DNA of 5,654 nucleotides, taken from Gammaproteobacteria bacterium. GTDB taxonomy: Bacteria; Pseudomonadota; Gammaproteobacteria; Eutrophobiales; Eutrophobiaceae. Position numbers and translations under genes: made by a program. Shown here one piece after another: positions 1 through 5,654 of this stretch. Within the stretch, counting starts at the first letter, position 1; each line of letters starts with the position of its first letter. The notes beneath the pieces were generated by a model, which saw only the letters and a list, made by a program, of their open reading frames with translations, was not told where the DNA came from and searched no databases. Where the stretch lies: NCBI GenBank assembly GCA_009843675.1, contig VYCZ01000023.1, positions 1,327 to 6,980 of the forward strand, given 5' to 3'.

Positions 1-845
1 CATTCTGCCTGGCGGCGATTTTCCATGCCCTGATCATTTTGGGGATTGTCTTTGCCCCGGAAGAAAAAGCGGGCCCGCGTTATGAATACATGGATATCGT
101 CCTGGTACGGCAATCATCCGAAGCGCCGGAGGACGCCGACGTGCTGGCACAGGCGAACCTGAGCGGGGGCGGGGAAATCGTCACGAAGTCCATCCCGGCA
201 GCGCCCCTGCCGCCCCTGCCGAACGCGGAACAGACTGAACCGGCAGAACCGGTCGCGCCGCAGGAGATTGAACCCGTAACAGAACCGGAGCTGCATGAAC
301 CGGCATCAACGACCGAGCCGGAAACCGTTGAACAATTGGCCGTCGAGGTAGAAACGCCCAAAACCGCCGTCGAGGAAGTCCCGGATGCCGTTCAGACAAA
401 CCGCCCCAGCGCATCCGAACTGATGACCAACAGCCTGAAGATGGCCGCACTGAGTTCAGAGGTACAGCGCAAACTGGAAACCAGGGCGAACCGTCCAAAA
501 AGGACCTTCATATCAGCCAGCACCCGTGAATACAAATATGCAGCCTACATGGAGGCATGGCGCGCAAAAGTGGAGCGGGTAGGGAACCTGAATTACCCGG
601 AGGAGGCCAGGAGGAGAAAAATTTCTGGACAACTGGTGCTTGACGTCGCATTGAACCCGGACGGAAAGATAAATCAAATTACCATACGCAGTTCCTCGGG
701 CCACAAGGTGCTTGATGACGCGGCGATAAGGATCGTGGAACTGGCGGCGCCGTATGCGCCTTTCCCCGATGCGATCCGGGCGGAAACCGATGTCCTGCAT
801 ATCACCCGGACCTGGCAGTTCTTGGACCAGAGCGGTTTCAAATAG
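1..845 (+). CDS. TonB-family energy transducer, 5' end missing
   Basis: TonB-type proteins couple the inner-membrane proton-motive force (through ExbB/ExbD) to outer-membrane receptors or other envelope machines. The reading frame is open from base 3 to the left edge, so the true start lies outside the window; the TTG at 39 falls inside the membrane helix and is not a credible start. The 280 visible residues begin with a hydrophobic segment (FCLAAIFHALIILGIVF) typical of the N-terminal anchor. A periplasmic linker rich in Pro and Glu follows (about residues 60-130), with little of the Lys-Pro character of E. coli TonB. The C-terminal TonB domain (about 182-280) has the YPEEARRRKISGQLVL motif, an SSSGHKVLDDAA stretch and the closing ITRTWQF strand. 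By position next to yqgE and ruvX it resembles Pseudomonas TonB3 (PA0406), linked to twitching motility. That specific role is inference; family membership is strong. Confidence 0.9.
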   Translation, partial: FCLAAIFHALIILGIVFAPEEKAGPRYEYMDIVLVRQSSEAPEDADVLAQANLSGGGEIVTKSIPAAPLPPLPNAEQTEPAEPVAPQEIEPVTEPELHEPASTTEPETVEQLAVEVETPKTAVEEVPDAVQTNRPSASELMTNSLKMAALSSEVQRKLETRANRPKRTFISASTREYKYAAYMEAWRAKVERVGNLNYPEEARRRKISGQLVLDVALNPDGKINQITIRSSSGHKVLDDAAIRIVELAAPYAPFPDAIRAETDVLHITRTWQFLDQSGFK

Positions 846-890
846 CCCTGATCGGGCAGCATTTAACTTCCGGGTGGCATTCCGTCGCCG

Positions 891-911
891 TTAGGGATAC
901 TATTAGGGATA
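891..911 (+). repeat. Two tandem copies of TTAGGGATA at 12-base spacing, upstream of yqgE
   Basis: TTAGGGATA occurs at 891-899 and again at 903-911, separated by CTA, in the 91-base gap between the TonB-like gene and yqgE. Such a direct repeat ahead of a gene could be a tandem operator or part of a promoter; the overlapping TACTAT (898-903) is only a 4/6 match to a -10 box and has no good -35 partner. The rest of the gap holds nothing I can name. Two copies may also be chance. Confidence 0.3.
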
Positions 912-936
912 TGGTTCACGTTCCTATTCCGTAACG

Positions 937-1497
937 ATGCAGGCCAGTAACTTAACCAACCAGTTTCTCATTGCCATGCCCAGTCTGAGAGATCCCAATT
1001 TTTCTCAAACTGTGACCTATGTCTGTGCGCATAATGAAGACGGCGCCATGGGACTGGTCATCAACCGCCCGGCGAATTGTGCCCTGGGCGAAATTCTGAC
1101 ACAGATGGAGATGACGCCGGATGATCAGTCCATCGCGAAACTGCCCGTTTACCAGGGCGGGCCGGTCCACACCGACAGGGGTTTTGTGTTGCACGAACCG
1201 GGCAGTCAGTGGGATTCCTCAATCAACGTCAGTGATGCGCTGGGCATTACGACTTCCAGGGATATATTGCACGCCATCGCGGAAAGCGCGGGGCCGGATA
1301 AATTTCTGATCGCGTTGGGTTACGCCGGCTGGTCGGCAGGACAACTGGAAGAGGAGATAAAGGAAAACGCGTGGCTTAACGTGTCCGCGGACCTGGATGT
1401 CATTTTCAATACGCCCTGTGAACTGCGCTGGTCGTCGGCTACTGCCTTGCTGGGCATCGACCATCACCAGCTATCGACCGGTTTCGGACACGCCTGA
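937..1497 (+). CDS. yqgE: YqgE/AlgH family protein (UPF0301)
   Basis: This is a cytoplasmic protein of the YqgE/AlgH (DUF179) family, whose structure is known but whose biochemical role is not settled. At 186 residues it has the usual family length. Recognisable family blocks are NQFLIAMPSLRDPNF (8-22), GAMGLVINRP (36-45), YQGGPVHTDRGFVLH (72-86) and LGYAGWSAGQLEEEIKENAW (127-146). The start is well placed: the first conserved block begins eight residues in, as in relatives, and an in-frame stop (TAA, 931-933) sits just upstream. No clear Shine-Dalgarno sequence precedes it. It lies 3 bases ahead of ruvX in the same frame. The yqgE-ruvX pairing is common in proteobacteria and suggests co-transcription, perhaps a shared role. 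In Pseudomonas the homologue was named algH from an alginate phenotype; I do not extend that function here. Confidence 0.95.
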   Translation: MQASNLTNQFLIAMPSLRDPNFSQTVTYVCAHNEDGAMGLVINRPANCALGEILTQMEMTPDDQSIAKLPVYQGGPVHTDRGFVLHEPGSQWDSSINVSDALGITTSRDILHAIAESAGPDKFLIALGYAGWSAGQLEEEIKENAWLNVSADLDVIFNTPCELRWSSATALLGIDHHQLSTGFGHA

Positions 1498-1500
1498 TCC

Positions 1501-1923
1501 GTGCCTGGTCCTGCCACCCTGCTATGCTTCGACTTCGGCACAAAAAGAATCGGCGTGGCGGTAGGCCAGACGCTGACTGATACCGCGACGGCGCTGGAAA
1601 TCATCCCCGTGCGCAACAACCGCCCGGATTGGGAGCGGATTGGCGCGCTGATCAGTCAATGGCAACCCCAGGCGCTCGTCGTCGGTAACCCGTTGAATAT
1701 GGACGGCAGCCGGCATCCTGTCGGCGCTGTCGTTGACGCGTTCGCCCGAAAACTGCAAGGGCGTTACCGCTTGCCGGTGCTGCGCGCCGATGAACGTCTC
1801 TCGACTGTCGAGGCCCGGGCCCGGCAGCGAAACAGTGATGCCGTCGATCATGTGGCAGCCCAGGTAATCCTGGAAGGCTGGTTGCAGGATGGCGGAGAGG
1901 TCAGAAAATGTTATAATGGCTGA
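1501..1923 (+). CDS. ruvX: RuvX/YqgF, RNase H-fold nuclease (pre-16S rRNA processing)
   Basis: The family has a RuvC/RNase H fold and was predicted to be a Holliday junction resolvase; E. coli YqgF is implicated in 5'-end maturation of 16S rRNA. The 140-residue protein shows the first acidic motif LCFDFGTKRIGVAVG (8-22, catalytic Asp11), the block VVGNPLNMDGS (60-70), the second acidic motif ADERLSTVEAR (96-106, Asp97/Glu98) and the third, VDHVAAQVILEGW (115-127, Asp116). All three acidic positions are present. GTG at 1501 is effectively the only usable start, because the yqgE stop lies one codon upstream in the same frame and the catalytic motif begins at residue 8. The stretch between the second and third acidic motifs is about eight residues shorter than in E. 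coli YqgF, and the tail after the last helix is longer. The gene end carries the likely pyrR promoter. Confidence 0.94.
   Translation: MPGPATLLCFDFGTKRIGVAVGQTLTDTATALEIIPVRNNRPDWERIGALISQWQPQALVVGNPLNMDGSRHPVGAVVDAFARKLQGRYRLPVLRADERLSTVEARARQRNSDAVDHVAAQVILEGWLQDGGEVRKCYNG
1909..1917 (+). promoter_or_regulatory. Extended -10 promoter element for the pyr genes
   Basis: TGTTATAAT is a perfect extended -10 (TGnTATAAT), ending 28 bases before the pyrR ATG and overlapping the last codons of ruvX. No good -35 box lies 17 bases upstream (ATGGCG at 1889-1894), which is tolerable for extended -10 promoters. Transcription would start near 1923-1925, giving a leader of only about 20 bases before pyrR. 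The match is seen directly; promoter activity is inferred. Confidence 0.55.
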
Positions 1924-1945
1924 CGTATAGGAACACCATCAAAAT

Positions 1946-2455
1946 ATGCCGGAAAACAATATTGATGTACAGCAGCTGATCCGGAACATGAAAGCCGGGC
2001 TAGATCAATATTTACAGGAGCACAACAGAAAAAATCCCTTATTTATCGGAATCCACACAGGAGGAGTCTGGGTAGCGCAACAATTGCACAACCTGTACTG
2101 CGCTTCCCTGCCTCTCGGCAAACTCAATATCGCATTCTACCGCGACGATTTCAGCCGCATTGGACTGCACCCCCGGGTAACGCCTTCCAGCCTGCCCTTC
2201 GATGTGAGCGACCGCCACGTGATTCTAATCGATGATGTGCTGTTTACCGGCCGGACCGTGCGCGCGGCAATGAACGAATTATTCGATTACGGCAGGGCAG
2301 CGAGTATCTGTCTGGCTGTACTGGTGGATCGTGGCGGCAGGGAGCTGCCCATACAGGCAGATGTGGCCGGAAAACATCTGGACCTGGAAGCAAACCAACA
2401 TGTCAAACTCTCAGGCCCGGAACCGCTGGCGCTGGAAATCACGACAGCAGAATGA
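1946..2455 (+). CDS. pyrR: PyrR-like uracil phosphoribosyltransferase / pyrimidine regulator
   Basis: PyrR proteins have a type I phosphoribosyltransferase fold. In Bacillus they bind pyr mRNA to control attenuation and also convert uracil and PRPP to UMP. The 169-residue protein has the usual length. Seen directly are [13 protein letters not shown] (35-47), [20 protein letters not shown] (64-83), the PRPP loop [18 protein letters not shown] (92-109, acidic pair Asp96-Asp97) and [19 protein letters not shown] (125-143). The GLHP-x-V-x-PS block is the Pseudomonas-like subtype, whereas VDRGGRELP is closer to the Bacillus form than the Pseudomonas sequence I recall. AGGAA at 1929-1933 is a plausible but distant ribosome site. 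The gene opens the pyr cluster and overlaps pyrB by ATGA. Catalysis looks intact from the PRPP loop; an RNA-binding role is uncertain because the predicted leader is too short for a classic attenuator. Confidence 0.93.
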   Translation: MPENNIDVQQLIRNMKAGLDQYLQEHNRKNPLFIGIHTGGVWVAQQLHNLYCASLPLGKLNIAFYRDDFSRIGLHPRVTPSSLPFDVSDRHVILIDDVLFTGRTVRAAMNELFDYGRAASICLAVLVDRGGRELPIQADVAGKHLDLEANQHVKLSGPEPLALEITTAE

Positions 2456-3432
2456 CGAGCCACTCCATTCAACTGGATCAGCACGGTCGCCTCATACATT
2501 TCCTGACGACGGAAGGCCTCAGTCGTCAAATTCTGACAAGTATTCTTGATTATGCGGAATCCTTCGCCGGCGTCGGCGGGCGCGCCATAAAAAAGGTGCC
2601 CCTGTTGCGCGGCAAAACCGTAGCCAACCTGTTTTTTGAATCCAGCACCCGGACCCGCACGACCTTCGAACTGGCGGCCAAACGTTTGTCCGCTGACGTT
2701 TTGAATATCAACATCGCGATGTCCGCCACCAGCAAGGGCGAAGCGCTGCAGGACACACTGCACACCCTGGAAGCTATGCACTGCGACCTGTTTGTAGTTC
2801 GCCACGGCAATAGCGGCGCCGCGCATTTCATTGCCGGCCAGGTGGCAGACAATGTCCGCGTCATCAACGCCGGGGACGGCCGCCATGCCCATCCTACCCA
2901 GGCCATGCTGGACATGTTCACCATCCGCCGCCATAAACCGGATTTTGAGTCACTGCGAATAGCCATTGTCGGTGATATTGCGCATTCACGGGTTGCCCGC
3001 TCTAACATTCATGCTCTCAACACCCTCGGAGTCAGTGATATTCGCGTCATTGCTCCAAAAGCCCTGATACCGGAAGATGTCGAGAGCCTTGGCGTGCAGG
3101 TCTTCCATGATTTGAATGAAGGTCTGCGCGACGTGGACGTCATCACCATGTTACGCCTGCAACGGGAACGGATCAGCAATGCCGTGCTCCCCAGTGAAGA
3201 GGAATATTTCCAGTGTTACGGACTTACCGAAGCGCGCCTGAGCGTAGCCAGCCCCGACGCTATCGTGATGCATCCCGGTCCGATCAACCGGGGTATTGAA
3301 ATTGATTCACAGGTCGCCGACGGGGAAAGGTCGGTTATCCTGCAACAGGTCAGCCACGGCATCGCAATACGCATGGCGGTCATGGCCATGGTAATGGGTG
3401 TCGCGCCCGGCGACGGGATGGTAGGGGAGTGA
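2452..3432 (+). CDS. pyrB: Aspartate carbamoyltransferase catalytic chain (class A type)
   Basis: This enzyme condenses carbamoyl phosphate with L-aspartate to N-carbamoyl-L-aspartate, the committed step of pyrimidine synthesis, in the cytoplasm. The 326-residue protein has the carbamoyl phosphate loop [13 protein letters not shown] (61-73), the mobile SKGE loop (94-97, Lys95), Arg117-His118, [14 protein letters not shown] (141-154), [14 protein letters not shown] (172-185, Arg180), the aspartate-loop motif MLRLQRER (233-240, Arg235/Gln237) and [12 protein letters not shown] (273-284). All catalytic positions I can place are present. The STRT motif lies 13 residues later than in E. coli PyrB, so there is an N-terminal extension as in Pseudomonas; there it is associated with nucleotide effector binding. 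No pyrI regulatory gene follows. Instead a degenerate dihydroorotase gene overlaps the stop, which fits a class A PyrB6-PyrC'6 dodecamer. Start ATG overlaps the pyrR stop (ATGA), implying translational coupling. Confidence 0.97.
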   Translation: MTSHSIQLDQHGRLIHFLTTEGLSRQILTSILDYAESFAGVGGRAIKKVPLLRGKTVANLFFESSTRTRTTFELAAKRLSADVLNINIAMSATSKGEALQDTLHTLEAMHCDLFVVRHGNSGAAHFIAGQVADNVRVINAGDGRHAHPTQAMLDMFTIRRHKPDFESLRIAIVGDIAHSRVARSNIHALNTLGVSDIRVIAPKALIPEDVESLGVQVFHDLNEGLRDVDVITMLRLQRERISNAVLPSEEEYFQCYGLTEARLSVASPDAIVMHPGPINRGIEIDSQVADGERSVILQQVSHGIAIRMAVMAMVMGVAPGDGMVGE

Positions 3433-3434
3433 TG
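3422..3434 (+). promoter_or_regulatory. Ribosome site and start choice for pyrC'
   Basis: The purine run AGGGGAG (3423-3429) lies inside the last codons of pyrB, just ahead of two adjacent possible starts: GTG at 3429 and ATG at 3432. ATG at 3432 shares one base with the pyrB stop (TGATG). I prefer it because GTG overlaps the purine run itself. Even for the ATG the spacing is short, so coupling to pyrB translation probably matters. Confidence 0.45.
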
Positions 3435-4709
3435 CGTATTGTAATCCGCAACGGCCGCCTGGTCTGCCCCGCGCAGCAGCTTGACGAATTGGGCGACCTG
3501 TATATCGCGGACGGCAGAATAGTGGCCGCCGGCAAAGCGGTTGATGGCTTCACCGCCGATCTTGAGATAGCGCTGGAAGGCCAGTTCGTTTGTCCGGGGA
3601 TCGTGGACCTGAGCGTCCATACCCGCGAACCGGGATTCGAACACAAGGCAACCATTGCATCCGAGACTGAGGCGGCCGTGCGCGCCGGGGTAACCAGCAT
3701 GGTATGCCCGCCGACTACACGGCCGGTTACGGACAATCCGTCTGTCGTCGAGCTTATCCACCAGCGCCAGACCCGACTCGACAAGACGCGCATATACCCT
3801 CTGGGCGCACTGACCAAAGGGCTGGAAGGACGCCAGTTGACGGAAGTGGCTGCCCTCAGGCAGGCGGGATGCGTCGGCTTGTCCAATGCCGACAATCCTA
3901 TCACCGACACGGAAGTGCTGCGGCGCGCATTTGAATACGCCGTCGGTTTTGACCTGCCGGTGTTCATCCATCCGGAAGACAGTTACCTGAGAAACCGGGG
4001 CGTGATGCATGAAGGAAAAATCAGCACCCGGCTTGGCCTGCCCGGTATTCCGGAAACCGCGGAGACGATAGCCATCAGCCGAGCCCTGTTATTGATCGAA
4101 CAAACGGGAGTCAGGGCGCATTTCTGCCGGCTGTCCTGCGCCCGCAGCGTGGAACTGGTGGCCGCGGCAAAACAACAGGGTCTGCCGGTCAGCGCGGATA
4201 CCGGCATCTGTTACCTGTACCTCACAGAGATGAACGTTGACGGGTTTAATTCCCAATGCCACCTGTGGCCCCCGCTGCGCACCGACCGGGACAGGCAGGC
4301 GTTGCTGGAGGGGTTGCGGTCCGGCGTCATCGACGCAGTCTGTTCGGATCACCAGCCCCATGATGAAGACGCGAAGGCCGCGCCGTTCAGCAGCACCGAA
4401 CCTGGCGCATCAACACTTGAGGTTCTGGCGCCGCTGGCGTTCAGCCTGGCATCAACCCGCGGTTTCAAGCTGGAGCATATCATCGGCGCGCTGACCTGCC
4501 GGCCCGCCTCCATCATAGGTATAAACGCAGGAACCCTGGCCGAGAGCGCGCCTGCTGACCTGTTTATCTTCGATGAAGGCTCGCAGTGGACTGTGAATGC
4601 TGAAAAACTGGCCAGCGCGGGGAAAAACACGCCCTTCGACAACTGGGAGATGGGCGGCAAAGTCACCTGTACGATTATCGACGGAAAAGTGATGTTCAGG
4701 GACCTGTAG
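3432..4709 (+). CDS. pyrC': Dihydroorotase-like PyrC' (probable inactive partner of PyrB)
   Basis: True dihydroorotase is a zinc amidohydrolase that closes carbamoyl aspartate to dihydroorotate. This 425-residue protein is clearly of that fold and aligns end to end with type I enzymes, but key residues are changed (numbering from ATG 3432). The DxHxHxREP motif reads DLSVHTREP (59-67), so the first zinc His is Ser61 while His63 remains. CMPNTNP has become CPPTTRP (92-98). The FSDDG bridging-Asp region reads LSNADNP (150-156). His180 (IHPED) is kept. The HVS histidine is Arg233 (CRLSC). Asp306 (SDHQPH) is kept. The block LGLPGIPETAET (201-212) matches the PyrC' subfamily. In Pseudomonas, PyrC' lacks activity but is needed to assemble class A aspartate transcarbamoylase. 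I infer the same here, with an active pyrC elsewhere. It overlaps pyrB by one base and sits 4 bases before the pyrK-like gene. Confidence 0.92.
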   Translation: MRIVIRNGRLVCPAQQLDELGDLYIADGRIVAAGKAVDGFTADLEIALEGQFVCPGIVDLSVHTREPGFEHKATIASETEAAVRAGVTSMVCPPTTRPVTDNPSVVELIHQRQTRLDKTRIYPLGALTKGLEGRQLTEVAALRQAGCVGLSNADNPITDTEVLRRAFEYAVGFDLPVFIHPEDSYLRNRGVMHEGKISTRLGLPGIPETAETIAISRALLLIEQTGVRAHFCRLSCARSVELVAAAKQQGLPVSADTGICYLYLTEMNVDGFNSQCHLWPPLRTDRDRQALLEGLRSGVIDAVCSDHQPHDEDAKAAPFSSTEPGASTLEVLAPLAFSLASTRGFKLEHIIGALTCRPASIIGINAGTLAESAPADLFIFDEGSQWTVNAEKLASAGKNTPFDNWEMGGKVTCTIIDGKVMFRDL

Positions 4710-4713
4710 TACC

Positions 4714-5640
4714 ATGCCCCATCCCGATACCCGCGACACGATCTTTGTCGAAGACGCCGCGGTCCTGCAACATCATACTCTTGACGCCGGCCAATACCTG
4801 CTGAGACTGGCAGCCGGCGCCACCGCCGGGCGTGCTATGCCGGGGAGCTTTGTCCACCTGCGCTGTCATGAAGAGCTGCCCATGCGCCGTCCCATGTCGG
4901 TTATGCGGGCGGACCCCCGGGCCGGCTGGATAGATATCCTGTACAAGGCCCACGGCCAAGGCACGGATAAACTGGCCGGCGCCAGGGTCGGCGATTGTAT
5001 CAACCTGCTCGGCCCCATCGGCAAACCGTTCAAACTGCAGGGTTACCGGAGTGTTCCCCTGCTCATCGGCGGCGGGGTGGGCATCCCTCCCATGGTGTTC
5101 CTTGCCGAGCACATGATGAAACAGGCGCCGTCCGTGAAGCCCTTCGTCATCATGGGGTCGGAGATCCCCTTTCCATTCAAGCCGAAACCCTCGAAGATCA
5201 TGGTGGATGGGATTCCCGGCGATGCGATTGCCTGCATGCCCCTGCTGGAGGACTGGGGGATCCCCAGCCGTCTTACCAGCAGGCAGGGTTATCCCGGCTG
5301 TCACCACGGTCTCGTCACCGACCTGGCGCGAACCTGGCTGGACGGACTCGATGCGGGACAGCGGCAACAGGTCGAGATATTCAGTTGCGGGCCGACTCCC
5401 ATGTTGCAGGCCGTTGCCTCCCTGGCCGGGGAATTTGCCCTTCCCTGCCAGGTTTCACTGGAAGAATACATGGCCTGCGCCGTCGGCGGTTGCGCAGGCT
5501 GTACGGTGCCTGTTTTCAGGAACGGGGCGGCATCCATGTTGCGGGTATGTGTGGACGGCCCAGTGTTCCAAGCTGAAGAAGTGTTTCCGGAAATGGTTGG
5601 CAACAACCAGAAAAGTGAAGAATTACAACCAGAACCATGA
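4714..5640 (+). CDS. pyrK: Dihydroorotate dehydrogenase electron-transfer subunit (PyrK-like, FAD and [2Fe-2S])
   Basis: PyrK pairs with class 1B PyrD to pass electrons from dihydroorotate oxidation through FAD and a [2Fe-2S] cluster to NAD. The 308-residue protein shows the ferredoxin-reductase layout. The FAD domain (about 9-106) has RRPMSV (58-63) and LLGPIGKPF (98-106). The NAD domain (about 112-240) has LLIGGGVGIPPMVFLA (116-131) and CGPTPML (225-231). The C-terminal cluster domain has EEYMACAVGGCAGC (250-263) and RVCVDGPVF (277-285), giving Cys255, 260, 263 and 279 in CX4CX2CX15C spacing. All four ligands are intact. It is longer than typical PyrK (about 250-260 residues), mainly because of an extra stretch in the NAD domain (about 150-176) and an acidic, Gln-rich tail. 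It starts 4 bases after pyrC', so it belongs to the pyr operon. Another ferredoxin-reductase-like role cannot be excluded, since no pyrD is visible. Confidence 0.88.
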   Translation: MPHPDTRDTIFVEDAAVLQHHTLDAGQYLLRLAAGATAGRAMPGSFVHLRCHEELPMRRPMSVMRADPRAGWIDILYKAHGQGTDKLAGARVGDCINLLGPIGKPFKLQGYRSVPLLIGGGVGIPPMVFLAEHMMKQAPSVKPFVIMGSEIPFPFKPKPSKIMVDGIPGDAIACMPLLEDWGIPSRLTSRQGYPGCHHGLVTDLARTWLDGLDAGQRQQVEIFSCGPTPMLQAVASLAGEFALPCQVSLEEYMACAVGGCAGCTVPVFRNGAASMLRVCVDGPVFQAEEVFPEMVGNNQKSEELQPEP

Positions 5641-5654
5641 TCCATATTCCCCTA
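5637..5654 (+). CDS. Possible start of a further gene, cut by the window edge
   Basis: An ATG overlaps the stop of the pyrK-like gene as ATGA, and its frame stays open for six codons (MIHIPL) to the window end. The same overlap style joins pyrR and pyrB, so a coupled downstream gene is plausible. Six codons are too few to identify a product, and there is no strong ribosome site. Confidence 0.25.

Noticed and set aside
39..41. TTG as the start of the TonB-like gene
   Set aside because: The frame continues upstream to the window edge and encodes the front of the membrane anchor, so a start here would cut the helix in half.
845..857. GCCC-TGATC-GGGC hairpin right at the stop of the TonB-like gene, as a possible terminator
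   Set aside because: The stem is only four base pairs and no run of T follows, so it does not qualify as an intrinsic terminator.
1495..1503. yqgE and ruvX share a frame with only TGA-TCC-GTG between them, suggesting a readthrough fusion
   Set aside because: Nothing near the TGA suggests recoding, both proteins have normal ends and separate genes are the norm; a shared frame has a one-in-three chance.
1924..1945. Possible PyrR-binding attenuator in the pyrR leader
   Set aside because: The stretch is about 22 bases with no stem-loop, too short for the known anti-terminator/terminator arrangement.
3216..4010. Long open frame on the minus strand across the pyrB/pyrC' junction (264 codons)
   Set aside because: It is antisense to two well-identified genes, its protein has no recognisable motif, and long antisense frames are expected in GC-rich coding DNA.
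4696..5367. Minus-strand open frame of 223 codons opposite the pyrK-like gene
   Set aside because: It lies opposite strongly conserved PyrK motifs and its translation looks like low-complexity shadow coding.

Overview
The window is a compact, all-plus-strand stretch of what looks like a gammaproteobacterial chromosome. The gene order tonB-like, yqgE, ruvX, pyrR, pyrB, pyrC' matches, from memory, the tonB3-algH-yqgF-pyrR-pyrB-pyrC' order of Pseudomonas. The proteins also read like that lineage: PyrB is the long class A aspartate transcarbamoylase type, and PyrC' is a dihydroorotase-like protein with damaged metal ligands. The last gene, a PyrK-type iron-sulfur flavoprotein, is not what I expect in Pseudomonas, which uses the quinone-linked class 2 PyrD. 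The source is therefore more likely another gammaproteobacterium, possibly uncultivated; I cannot name it.

Layout. Bases 1-845 hold the 3' part of a TonB-like energy transducer whose start lies upstream of the window. A 91-base gap (846-936) carries a short tandem repeat. It is followed by yqgE (937-1497) and ruvX (1501-1923), which are 3 bases apart. An extended -10 promoter motif overlaps the end of ruvX. After it come four tightly packed genes: pyrR (1946-2455), pyrB (2452-3432), pyrC' (3432-4709) and a pyrK-like gene (4714-5640). Their junctions are a 4-base overlap, a 1-base overlap and a 4-base gap, which suggests one translationally coupled operon. An ATG overlapping the last stop may open another gene that runs off the window.

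How the genes fit together. PyrB makes carbamoyl aspartate, and PyrC' probably serves as its structural partner in a class A dodecamer. Because PyrC' has lost several catalytic residues, a working dihydroorotase should be encoded elsewhere. PyrR is a uracil phosphoribosyltransferase-fold protein that may salvage uracil and/or sense nucleotides. The PyrK-like protein would carry electrons from a dihydroorotate dehydrogenase to NAD. No such catalytic subunit is visible here, so its partner is the main open question. No RNA gene, CRISPR array, insertion sequence or convincing terminator was seen.
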